From NCBI RefSeq assembly GCF_020164595.1, contig NZ_JAIQZE010000006.1, positions 97,456-161,455 of the forward strand: DNA of 64,000 nucleotides, read 5' to 3'. The position numbers were made by a program, and so were the translations under genes. Origin of the DNA: Psychroflexus longus (GTDB lineage: Bacteria; Bacteroidota; Bacteroidia; Flavobacteriales; Flavobacteriaceae). The notes beneath the pieces are model-generated. The model did not search any database. It was not told the origin of the DNA and saw only the letters and a program-made list of their open reading frames with translations. Below, piece by piece: positions 33,626-41,751 of this stretch (positions within the stretch are counted from its first letter, which is position 1; each line of letters begins with the position of its first letter).

Positions 33626-34255
33626 TTACCAGTAATCCTCTATATCTTCATCTTTTTTATAAATAGATGGTAGTGACAGTTTAAAAATTACTGCTGAAAG
33701 TCTTACCACAATGACTACAGATCCAGACAGTATAAAAATAAGGCTTACAGGGAAATTGAGTTTCAGAAAAACAAAGTAGCTGAATCCTCCAAGAATACAA
33801 GCAGTCGCATAAATCTCTTTTCTAAAAATTTGTGGAATTTCATTACACAATATGTCCCGTATTACACCACCAAAACATGCACTCATCGTTCCTAATGCAA
33901 TACAAATTATTGGAGAAAAACCCTGTGCGATTCCTTTTTCAACACCAACAACGGTATAAAGTCCTATCCCCAATGTGTCAAACAAAAAGAGGGATTTTCT
34001 TAAATAAAATAATTTTTTTCTAAAAATAACAGCCAGAATTGTGGTTATTATAATGACATAGACATAAGTCATATTTTGCAGCCACATTACCGAAACTCCA
34101 AGCAATACATCCCTCAAAGTTCCACCACCCACAGAAGTCACAAAAGCGATGATCAAAATGCCAAAAGCATCCATTCGTTTCTTCAGTGAAGTCAATACAC
34201 CAGAAATTGAAAACGCAATAACCCCAAGAATATCAAGTATTAATATATAATCCAT
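33626..34255 (-). CDS. TRIC-like cation channel family protein (YadS/UPF0126)
   Basis: A 209-residue protein with about seven helices formed by two homologous halves. Each half holds a Gly-rich pore motif: SVGGGTLRDVLLG and CFGGVIRDILCNE. This is the bacterial TRIC/YadS family of K+-type channels. The start ATG shares one base with the stop of the RDD gene (TAATG), so it is translated with it. This links an ion channel to the RDD protein and possibly to the divergent MoxR locus, which is only 33 nt away from the RDD start. Confidence 0.9.
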   Translation of the reverse strand: MDYILILDILGVIAFSISGVLTSLKKRMDAFGILIIAFVTSVGGGTLRDVLLGVSVMWLQNMTYVYVIIITTILAVIFRKKLFYLRKSLFLFDTLGIGLYTVVGVEKGIAQGFSPIICIALGTMSACFGGVIRDILCNEIPQIFRKEIYATACILGGFSYFVFLKLNFPVSLIFILSGSVVIVVRLSAVIFKLSLPSIYKKDEDIEDYW

Positions 34256-34971
34256 TAATGAGTGCTATAGTATTGATAGTCTTTCAATACAGTTTGAATA
34301 AAAGATTGTGGAGATTGAGTGATTTCCAACTCAAGTTGTTTGGCTACTTTATGACTTAATTTATCTAAGATCTCTTGATTTTTATCCTCCTGAACATTAT
34401 CATAAATTGACTTTATACGTCTGAGGTCCTCATCTTTTAATGTGGCTACTTGAGGATATTGTGGTGTATACGTATCATCAATTTCAAATAAGGGGATCTT
34501 TTTAAAACCAGTTTTTCGTCGTTCAGAAATTACTGTGGTTTTGGCAGCAAGATCTCCAAGGCGTTGTCCTTTTCCATTGAGTAATATTACGACTATGGCC
34601 ACAGCCCCACTCGTCATGCTTATTTCTACAATTCTGATAAGCCAACGAATCAAAAAACCAGAAAACTGTGGCTTTGAACCATCAATGTTTACCACTCGTA
34701 GTCGCATAGAAGCTTTACCTATACTTTGACCATCCATAAAAGTTTCCATTAGCAAGTGATACAAAAAAGGCGGCAATCCAAGGACCAGCGATGTAGAAGC
34801 ACTTTCAAAAGGAGAAACATCCAATAAACCAGACATAATGGCCGTGGTTACAAGAACATAAGCTATAATTATAATAAAATCTATGAGGTATGCCAGTATC
34901 CTATCCCACACTGTGGCAACACTTTGCTGAATCTTTACATTTTGTACAGTTTCTATTTGAAAATGACTCAT
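34255..34971 (-). CDS. RDD family membrane protein
   Basis: The 238-residue protein has the RDD domain (about 20-160): AYLIDFIIIIAYVLVTT, SIGKASMRLRVVNIDG and RLGDLAAKTTVI. Three membrane helices are followed by an 85-residue cytoplasmic helical tail. RDD proteins have no settled function. They are often next to SpoIIM-like and MoxR genes, as here. It overlaps the TRIC gene by one base and is divergent from the SpoIIM-like gene over 33 nt, which must contain or abut both promoters. Confidence 0.9.
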   Translation of the reverse strand: MSHFQIETVQNVKIQQSVATVWDRILAYLIDFIIIIAYVLVTTAIMSGLLDVSPFESASTSLVLGLPPFLYHLLMETFMDGQSIGKASMRLRVVNIDGSKPQFSGFLIRWLIRIVEISMTSGAVAIVVILLNGKGQRLGDLAAKTTVISERRKTGFKKIPLFEIDDTYTPQYPQVATLKDEDLRRIKSIYDNVQEDKNQEILDKLSHKVAKQLELEITQSPQSFIQTVLKDYQYYSTH

Positions 34972-35004
34972 AGATTGTGTTTCTTTGAATAAATTATATC
35001 ACAG

Positions 35005-35979
35005 ATGCGAGAGGCGGCTTTTGTCAAGCAAAATAAAGACAAATGGTTAAAATTTGAAAGGGTTGTGCAAAATAATATCAGCATTTCTCCAAGCGAACTC
35101 TCCAAACTCTATGTTGAACTTACAGAGGACCTCAATTACGCTCAGACTTTCTATTCCAATAGTGAGACTCTAGCCTATCTCAACGAGCTTTCAGTAGGTA
35201 TTCATCAAAAAATTTATAAAACCAAAAAGGAATCAAAAAATAGAATTTATCAATTTTATGCGAAGGAGTTTCCTTTGTTTTTTTATAAACATAGGTTCAC
35301 ATTACTTTTAGCATTTCTTCTATTTCTAGGCTTTAGTGCTATCGGAGCTTATTCAGCATCAGCAGATGATGGATTCGTGAGACTAATCTTAGGTGATGTC
35401 TACGTCAATGCCACTATAGAAAATATCCAGAAAGGAGACCCAATGGCTGTTTATAAAAAAGCAAATCAAACGGATATGTTTCTTGGCATTACTCTTAATA
35501 ACATCAAAGTGGCTTTGTTTGCCTTTGTTGCTGGGATTCTAGCCGGACTGGGAACGATCTATATTGTCCTGCAGAACGCTATTATGTTGGGATCCTTTCA
35601 ATATTTTTTTTATGAACAGGGCTTACTCTGGGAATCAGCCAGAACCATCTGGATTCACGGAACTATTGAAATATCAGTAATTATTGTCGCGGCCTGTGCA
35701 GGGCTCGTCATGGGGAAAAGTCTTTTGTTTCCAAAAACTTACACTAGGCTTCAGTCCTTTAGCCAAGGCGTTAAGGCAGGACTTAAGATTGTGATTAGTA
35801 CAGTTCCTTTCTTTATCCTTGCCGGTTTTTTGGAAGGCTTTGTGACTCGCCTTACTGGAATGCCAGACTGGCTTGCTATTTTAATAATTACTTCATCATT
35901 ATTTTTGATCCTCTACTATTATGTCATTTTACCACAACTAATCCATAACAAACATGCAAAGCAATTACATCAACTTTAA
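35005..35979 (+). CDS. SpoIIM-like (DUF95) membrane protein
   Basis: A 324-residue protein. The N-terminal 85 residues are soluble and helical (MREAAFVKQNKDKW). About five or six membrane helices follow (FTLLLAFLLFLGFSAIG, LFAFVAGILAGLGTIYIVL, VIIVAACAGLVMG and later), with the polar WIHGTIEISVI motif typical of the stage II sporulation M family. The organism is not a sporulator; in Firmicutes SpoIIM helps peptidoglycan hydrolysis during engulfment, while the wider family is of unknown role. It is the first gene of the plus-strand cluster and overlaps the next gene by 26 nt. Confidence 0.9.
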   Translation: MREAAFVKQNKDKWLKFERVVQNNISISPSELSKLYVELTEDLNYAQTFYSNSETLAYLNELSVGIHQKIYKTKKESKNRIYQFYAKEFPLFFYKHRFTLLLAFLLFLGFSAIGAYSASADDGFVRLILGDVYVNATIENIQKGDPMAVYKKANQTDMFLGITLNNIKVALFAFVAGILAGLGTIYIVLQNAIMLGSFQYFFYEQGLLWESARTIWIHGTIEISVIIVAACAGLVMGKSLLFPKTYTRLQSFSQGVKAGLKIVISTVPFFILAGFLEGFVTRLTGMPDWLAILIITSSLFLILYYYVILPQLIHNKHAKQLHQL

Positions 35980-36835
35980 GAAAGAACGCGATCTTGGAAC
36001 TATAATATCAGATACATTCAAATTTATCAGACAAGAATACAAATCTGTTTTTAAACTCTACATAAAACATGTAGGCTGGCTTTTACTTCTGGTTGTAGCC
36101 ATGAGTACCTATTATCAATACAAATCCTTAAATATAACAGGCGATTTTATAAATAGTGGCAATCCTCAGGATTTTCTGTTGGAAATGGTTTCAGAAACTG
36201 GATTAGCTATTCTCTTATTGAGCTTAACCTCTATCGCATATTCGGCACTTAGCATTACTACCATCAATAGTATCATGAAAAGTTATGCCAACAATGGCGG
36301 TGAGATAAAAGATGAAGACGTCAGGCTATTTATAGGACATTATTTCGGTAATACTTTACTAAGTCTTATTGTAGTCGGAATTCTCATTTTTATTGGCTTC
36401 TTGTTATGTGTAATCCCAGGAATTTATTTAATTGTTCCGTTATCGGTAATTTTTCCAATTCTCGTCTTTCAGGAAAAATCATTTTCAGATGCATTTACAG
36501 AAAGTTTCAAACTTATCAAACAAAACTGGTGGATCACTTTTGCCACGCTACTCGTCATCACCATATTAATTTGGTTAATTAGTAGTTTGTTCCAGCTCCC
36601 ATTAGTCATCATGAGTGCTTTAGAAACTTTCACTTCCATAGAAGAGACAGGAACTCCAACAACCAGTAACCTGGCCAGCAACTGGTTATACATGACCTTT
36701 TATGTCTTGGCCTCTTTAGCGCAATATATTTTAGGAATAGTAACTCTCATCAGCATGGTTTTCATCTATTTCAACTTAAATGAATATCACAACAAAACAG
36801 GAACACTAGAAGACATAGATCGTATTGGAAGTTAA
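35954..36835 (+). CDS. Polytopic membrane protein of the MoxR/SpoIIM cluster
   Basis: A 293-residue integral membrane protein with about six hydrophobic segments (VGWLLLLVVAMS, GLAILLLSLTSIAYSA, LIVVGILIFIGFLLCVIPG, ITFATLLVITILIWLIS and the C-terminal ILGIVTLISMVFIYF). It lacks catalytic motifs. The FIGFLLCVIPGIYL-x-VP segment resembles the membrane domain found in glycerophosphodiester phosphodiesterase-linked proteins. No function is known to me. It overlaps the SpoIIM-like gene by 26 nt and the DUF4129 gene by 11 nt, a sign of tight coupling. Confidence 0.75.
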   Translation: MQSNYINFKKERDLGTIISDTFKFIRQEYKSVFKLYIKHVGWLLLLVVAMSTYYQYKSLNITGDFINSGNPQDFLLEMVSETGLAILLLSLTSIAYSALSITTINSIMKSYANNGGEIKDEDVRLFIGHYFGNTLLSLIVVGILIFIGFLLCVIPGIYLIVPLSVIFPILVFQEKSFSDAFTESFKLIKQNWWITFATLLVITILIWLISSLFQLPLVIMSALETFTSIEETGTPTTSNLASNWLYMTFYVLASLAQYILGIVTLISMVFIYFNLNEYHNKTGTLEDIDRIGS

Positions 36836-37604
36836 ATCTTATCATTTTTTAAATAGTTTAGTCTTCATTTTTATTCTGAATTGGATAGGAACTGGCATTA
36901 TGATGGCAACTCCTCAGCTTCAAGCTAGCGATAGCGATAGTTTAGAGAAGCGTCCTGAGGTTATAGAATTTGATGAATCTATCATCGATTCCTATAAATC
37001 TAATGAAGACTATAATTACTTTAAAACTGCAGAACAAGAGTCTGCCTTGGAAAAATTCCAAAACTGGCTTAATCTTCAATGGAATAAATTTCTCGACTGG
37101 ATATTCTCAGGAATATCTGAAGGAAACTTCTGGAATTATCTGGCTTTAGTTTTGAAAATTCTTCTCATTTTAGGTCTGCTCGTTCTTATCGTCTGGCTTT
37201 TCAACAAATACTACTCTCAGAATCGAAAAAATGCACCAGAGGATAAAAGCGAAATCAATCTTTCTGAAGATGAGCGCTTAATACAGAAAAAAGACCTGTC
37301 AACGCTCATTAAAGAAGCAGAATCTGATGACGATTTCAGACTAGCATCCCGTTATTTGTTTCTGAATATTCTGAAACGTTTAAAAGAAAACAATATCATC
37401 GAGTATCAATTTCAGAAGACTAATGCAGATTACAAATCTGAAATTTCTGATGAAGATATTAAATCCGATTTCACCTATGCCTCAAGATTCTATGAATTTG
37501 TATGGTACGGAGATTTCGAACTTAATTCAACGGAATACAACAAGGCTAAAGATCGTTTTGAAGACTTGATCACCACCATCCAAAAAACCAAAGTTCATGG
37601 ATAA
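36825..37604 (+). CDS. DUF4129 domain membrane protein
   Basis: The 259-residue protein starts at TTG 36825, which supplies a signal-like helix (FLNSLVFIFILNWIG). An acidic stretch follows, then a membrane helix near 105-127 (LALVLKILLILGLLVLIVWLF). The C-terminal DUF4129 domain (about 155-255) has DFRLASRYLFLNILKRL and SRFYEFVWYGDFEL. DUF4129 is usually found with MoxR/DUF58 genes, or fused to transglutaminase domains. An alternative ATG at 36900 would cut the first helix, so I keep TTG. It overlaps both neighbours (11 and 8 nt). Confidence 0.82.
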   Translation: MEVKSYHFLNSLVFIFILNWIGTGIMMATPQLQASDSDSLEKRPEVIEFDESIIDSYKSNEDYNYFKTAEQESALEKFQNWLNLQWNKFLDWIFSGISEGNFWNYLALVLKILLILGLLVLIVWLFNKYYSQNRKNAPEDKSEINLSEDERLIQKKDLSTLIKEAESDDDFRLASRYLFLNILKRLKENNIIEYQFQKTNADYKSEISDEDIKSDFTYASRFYEFVWYGDFELNSTEYNKAKDRFEDLITTIQKTKVHG

Positions 37605-38793
37605 AAAAATGAAAGGCTTGCTTTGGGGATTGGTTGGACTCATCATATTCGTTATCGTCTTGGATGCAACAGCAGAAAAGCCGGTAGATTGGACTCCAAA
37701 TTATTTGCAAACAGAAAATAAAGCGCTGGCAACAGAAGTTTTCTACAAGAGTTTAAACAACATTGCTTCAGAAGTTGAACATTTTCAACAGTCTCCTTTT
37801 GAAGTTTTTCAAGACAGTTTACAAAAAACAGGTACTTATTTCTTCCTGAATAATTATGTCAACTTGACGAAACAGGAAAACGAAGCTCTTTTAAAGTGGG
37901 CAGCATCTGGAAATACTGTTTTCATAGCTTCGGAAGGAATACCTAAACTACTTTTGGATACTCTTGATCTGGATGTGAGCTTTCATGTTAGTAACACAGA
38001 AATTGAATATCAGCCAAGTTTCAATCTTAAGGATAAGTCTCTCCAACTATCTGACTTTAAAACCTCAAGAAAAACTTTTGAATATCTGTATTTTTCTAAA
38101 ATCGATTCAGCAAAAACCAAAAGCCTGGGCATTGTAAAGACTAAAAAAGCAAAAACAGAAAATTCCAATCATATCAATTACGTCGAAGTTGAATGGGAAG
38201 GCGGTAAGTTTCTATTTCATCTAGCTCCACAAGTCTACACCAATTATTTTATGGTAGATTATGACAATAGTGATTACACGGCAAGAACACTTGGATACCT
38301 AAATCTCAATCAGCCAATATATTGGGACAATTATTACAAATCTGGTAAAGAAGGGATTTCTAGTCCCTTGTACTATTTGTTATCCAACCCTTACCTAAAA
38401 TCGGCTTATTATCTCATTATCATCACCTCACTTCTATTTGTCATATTTGGAGGAAAGCGAAAACAACGGCCTATCCCGATAATTAAGCCAATCGAAAACA
38501 GGTCTTATGAATTTGCGCAAACCATAGCAGGGATGTATTTAGACAAAAAAGACCATAAAGCCATTGCTCAAAAGCAGATCACTTCCTTTCTGGAACAGAT
38601 AAGGTCGCATTATAACTTATCGACAAATGACATTAGTGACACCTTCTTTAAAGATTTGGCATCCAAAACTGGTAAACCTTATGAGGATTTGAAGATATTA
38701 TTTCAGTATATTGAACGTATCAATAGGTCTGAAGTGGTGAGTGAAGACGAATTAAAAATTTTAGATAAAAAAATTACAACTTTCAACAGCTAG
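37597..38793 (+). CDS. DUF4350 domain membrane protein
   Basis: The 398-residue protein has an N-terminal anchor (LLWGLVGLIIFVIVLDA). A DUF4350 domain (about 35-215, GATase1-like fold by family knowledge) follows, with LLKWAASGNTVFIASE. A second membrane helix near 268-287 (SAYYLIIITSLLFVIFGG) and a cytoplasmic helical tail complete it. The middle part should face the periplasm. No catalytic Cys is visible in the DUF4350 region, so a scaffold or ligand-sensing role is more likely than an amidotransferase. It overlaps the DUF4129 gene by 8 nt and precedes moxR by 3 nt. Confidence 0.82.
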   Translation: MDKKMKGLLWGLVGLIIFVIVLDATAEKPVDWTPNYLQTENKALATEVFYKSLNNIASEVEHFQQSPFEVFQDSLQKTGTYFFLNNYVNLTKQENEALLKWAASGNTVFIASEGIPKLLLDTLDLDVSFHVSNTEIEYQPSFNLKDKSLQLSDFKTSRKTFEYLYFSKIDSAKTKSLGIVKTKKAKTENSNHINYVEVEWEGGKFLFHLAPQVYTNYFMVDYDNSDYTARTLGYLNLNQPIYWDNYYKSGKEGISSPLYYLLSNPYLKSAYYLIIITSLLFVIFGGKRKQRPIPIIKPIENRSYEFAQTIAGMYLDKKDHKAIAQKQITSFLEQIRSHYNLSTNDISDTFFKDLASKTGKPYEDLKILFQYIERINRSEVVSEDELKILDKKITTFNS

Positions 38794-38796
38794 ATT

Positions 38797-39783
38797 ATGC
38801 AAGACGAAAATTCATTAGAATTCAATAACAGAATACCTTTGGAAGAATTAAAATCTTCGGTAGAAGCCATCAGCAAAGAACTTGCAAAAGTCATCGTAGG
38901 TCAGGATGACTTTGTAAAATTGCTTATTGTTGGTTTGTTGACTGACGGCCATGTGCTTATAGAAGGAGTTCCTGGAATTGCTAAAACTATTACTTCAAAG
39001 TTGTTTGCGAAATCTATTGATACAGAGTTCAATAGGATTCAGTTCACTCCAGATTTAATGCCTAGTGATGTGCTGGGTACATCCATTTTAAAAGCAGACC
39101 AATCTGATTTTGAATTCAAAAAAGGACCTATTTTTTCCAACATCGTTTTGATTGACGAAATCAATCGAGCTCCAGCCAAAACCCAGGCGGCGTTGTTTGA
39201 AGTGATGGAAGAACAACAAATCACAATGGACGGGAAAGAATACAAAATGCCACCTCCATTTATGGTCATTGCTACTCAAAACCCAATCGAGCAGGAAGGA
39301 ACATACGCTTTACCAGAAGCTCAACTCGACAGATTTTTATTCAAATTAAAAATTGATTATCCCAACTTAGAGGAAGAGGTTGAAATATTGAAACTTCAGC
39401 ACCAGCGTAAGTCTGGATTAGCTTTAGATCAAATTGAGACGGTGATGAATGTGCAGACCTTACTAAAGTTCAGAGATCAGATTCATGACATCGTAGTCGA
39501 GGACAAAATTTTTGACTACATCGCTGAAATTGTGATACAAACCAGAAAGCATCGGCACCTATTACTAGGTGGTTCTCCAAGAGCTTCATTGTCGATTTTG
39601 AAAGTAGCAAAAGCTTTTGCCGCCATACAAGGAAGGGATTTTGTAACTCCTGAAGATGTGAAATCCAGTTTGAAACCTGTACTCAATCATAGAATTATCC
39701 TTTCGCCAGAAAAGGAAATGGAAGGCACAACGCCAGAGCAAGTCATCGATCTCATTCAGAAATCTGTAGAAATCCCTAGATAG
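38797..39783 (+). CDS. moxR: MoxR family AAA+ ATPase
   Basis: A 328-residue AAA+ protein: Walker A GVPGIAKT (57-64), Walker B LIDEINRAP (118-126), sensor 1 VIATQNPIEQEGTY and sensor 2 in GGSPRASLSILK. MoxR ATPases act as chaperones that activate or insert metal/vWA partner proteins. The partner here is probably the DUF58 protein encoded next, whose GTG overlaps the moxR stop by one base. This is the only ATP-driven part of the cluster. Confidence 0.95.
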   Translation: MQDENSLEFNNRIPLEELKSSVEAISKELAKVIVGQDDFVKLLIVGLLTDGHVLIEGVPGIAKTITSKLFAKSIDTEFNRIQFTPDLMPSDVLGTSILKADQSDFEFKKGPIFSNIVLIDEINRAPAKTQAALFEVMEEQQITMDGKEYKMPPPFMVIATQNPIEQEGTYALPEAQLDRFLFKLKIDYPNLEEEVEILKLQHQRKSGLALDQIETVMNVQTLLKFRDQIHDIVVEDKIFDYIAEIVIQTRKHRHLLLGGSPRASLSILKVAKAFAAIQGRDFVTPEDVKSSLKPVLNHRIILSPEKEMEGTTPEQVIDLIQKSVEIPR

Positions 39784-41114
39784 TGCGTCAATTTTTCTCA
39801 TCTCTTTATTTTGGAAGATTGGTTTACACCATTCTGTTTGGGCTTTCGGGTCTTTTTTTACTTTCATTCTGGTTTCAAAGTTTGTACCTTACTAGTTTTG
39901 GTTTACTGATTATTTTCATTGGGATCTTGGTTATTGAAATCGTCAGACTATTTACCGGAAAGAAGTTTTCAGCAGAAAGGATTTTGCCAGAAAAATTTTC
40001 AAATAGCGATGAAAATGAGGTCAAACTTTATTTAAAAAATAAATATGCATTTTCTATTCATTTAGAAATCATAGATGAAATTCCAGAGCAATTTCAGAAA
40101 AGAGATTTTCTGAAAACAATGAGAGTTTCTGGCATTTCCAAAAAAGACTTCACGTACACACTTACCCCAGTAAAGCGAGGTGAATACAAGTTTGGCTACC
40201 TAAATTGCTATGTCAGCACTAAATCTAAATTGGTCAAGCGGCGGTATAGATTCGAAAATGAAGCTCTAGTAAAAGTTTACCCGTCTTTCATTCAAATGCG
40301 AGCGTTAGATTTTTTATCCATAGACCAAAAGATGAGCCAGTATGGGATGAAGAAAATCAGGAAGATTGGACATACCATGGAGTTTGAGCAAATCAAAAAT
40401 TATGTGATTGGCGATGATATACGAACCATCAATTGGAAAGCGACTGCGAAGCATGATCAACTGATGGTAAATCAATATCAGGATGAAAAATCTCAGCCGA
40501 TTTACAATTTGATAGACGTTGGGCGAGTAATGAAAATGCCTTTTGAAGGCTTGTCTCTTCTGGATTATTCTATCAACTCAGCATTAGCCTTTAGTAATAT
40601 TGCCTTAAAGAAAAAGGACAAAGTAGGAATGCTCACATTCGCTGATACCATTGAAAATTTTGTGCCAGCCAATTCTAAAAAAACACACTTGAATACACTT
40701 TTGGAAACCTTGTACGGCATTAACAGCAACTTTTTAGTATCAGATTTCAACAGACTTTACGCGCATAGCAGGCGAAAAATCACACAGCGCAGTTTGTTGA
40801 TGATGTACACCAACTTTGAACACATCACGAGTTTAAAGAGACAACTCCCTTATCTCCAGGCTTTGGCAAAATCTCATCTTTTGGTTGTCATCTTTTTTGA
40901 AAACACAGAATTGGATGAATTAGCCAACAAGTCAACCAACAAACTGACAGAAATCTACGAAAAAACCATTGCTCAGGAATTCATCTATAACAAGCAATTG
41001 ATGGTGAAAGAACTTGAAAAAAATGGAATACAAACCGTTTTAACCAAGCCAAAAGATTTATCTGTCAATGCCATCAATAAATATTTAGAAATTAAAGCTA
41101 AAGGACTCTTATGA
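39783..41114 (+). CDS. DUF58 (vWA-like) membrane-anchored protein
   Basis: The 443-residue protein starts at GTG 39783. Two membrane helices (about 14-33 and 35-56) are followed by a beta-sandwich region and the DUF58 signature GDDIRTINWKATAK (210-223). It continues with a vWA-like fold (about 238-430). The metal-site DxSxS typical of vWA is replaced by DVGRVM (245-250), so metal binding is doubtful. It is probably the substrate of MoxR. rdgB begins within its last 4 nt, so it is also coupled to rdgB. Confidence 0.88.
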   Translation: MRQFFSSLYFGRLVYTILFGLSGLFLLSFWFQSLYLTSFGLLIIFIGILVIEIVRLFTGKKFSAERILPEKFSNSDENEVKLYLKNKYAFSIHLEIIDEIPEQFQKRDFLKTMRVSGISKKDFTYTLTPVKRGEYKFGYLNCYVSTKSKLVKRRYRFENEALVKVYPSFIQMRALDFLSIDQKMSQYGMKKIRKIGHTMEFEQIKNYVIGDDIRTINWKATAKHDQLMVNQYQDEKSQPIYNLIDVGRVMKMPFEGLSLLDYSINSALAFSNIALKKKDKVGMLTFADTIENFVPANSKKTHLNTLLETLYGINSNFLVSDFNRLYAHSRRKITQRSLLMMYTNFEHITSLKRQLPYLQALAKSHLLVVIFFENTELDELANKSTNKLTEIYEKTIAQEFIYNKQLMVKELEKNGIQTVLTKPKDLSVNAINKYLEIKAKGLL

Positions 41115-41683
41115 AATTAATTTTCGCTACTCACAACCCCAATAAAGTCAATGAAATTCAAGCACTTCTTCCAGAGCATATTCAAATTCTATCTCTAAAT
41201 GATTTAGACTATAACAAAGAAATCGTGGAATACGGAGAAACGATTGAAGCCAATGCAAAAATAAAGGCGGAAACCATTTCAGAATTCTATGATTTACCTT
41301 GTTTTGCTGACGACACGGGATTGGAAGTTGATGCTTTAGGTGGAAAACCCGGTGTGAAATCTGCAAGATATGCTGGTGAAGAAAAAAGTGATGAAGCCAA
41401 CAAGAAAAAACTACTCGAAAATCTAGAAGGTGTAGAAAATAGATCTGCAAGGTTTAAAACAGTGATTGTATACATAAGCGGCAAAGACGTGAAAGAATTT
41501 GTAGGTATTTGTGAAGGTGAAATCACAACTGAGCCATCTGGAAATGGAGGCTTTGGATATGATCCAATTTTTAAGCCAAAAGGCTATTCACAAACTTTTG
41601 CTGAAATGCCAGCTTCAGAAAAAAATAAGATCAGTCACCGCGGTTTGGCATTTCAAAAACTGATAGAATTTCTAAAAGCTTAA
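41111..41683 (+). CDS. rdgB: XTP/dITP diphosphatase (RdgB/HAM1)
   Basis: A 190-residue house-cleaning enzyme that hydrolyses dITP/XTP to monophosphates. It starts MKLIFATHNPNKVNEI and has FADDTGLEVDALGGKPGVKS (catalytic Asp), GEITTEPSGNGGFGYDPIF and KNKISHRGLAF. Its start overlaps the DUF58 stop by 4 nt (ATGA). It probably rides on the MoxR transcript without sharing its function. Confidence 0.96.
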   Translation: MKLIFATHNPNKVNEIQALLPEHIQILSLNDLDYNKEIVEYGETIEANAKIKAETISEFYDLPCFADDTGLEVDALGGKPGVKSARYAGEEKSDEANKKKLLENLEGVENRSARFKTVIVYISGKDVKEFVGICEGEITTEPSGNGGFGYDPIFKPKGYSQTFAEMPASEKNKISHRGLAFQKLIEFLKA

Positions 41684-41723
41684 AATAAAAACAAATACAT
41701 CATAGAACAAGTTTAGGAATACG

Positions 41724-41731
41724 TACCTTTG
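41724..41731 (+). promoter_or_regulatory. -7 box of DEAD-box helicase gene
   Basis: TACCTTTG fits TAnnTTTG and lies 20 nt before the ATG at 41752; it is followed by C as often seen. No convincing TTG is found at the expected -33 position. Confidence 0.5.
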
Positions 41732-41751
41732 CACCTATTTTTAAATTACTT

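Noticed and set aside
36825..36902. Later ATG (36900) as the start of the DUF4129 protein
   Set aside because: It would remove the first membrane/signal helix; TTG 36825 with an 11-nt overlap fits the tight packing of the cluster.
33626..41114. MoxR locus as an anti-phage defence island
   Set aside because: No nuclease, toxin or nucleotide-signal enzyme is present, the composition matches its surroundings, and the gene set appears in distant phyla as a housekeeping-like cluster.
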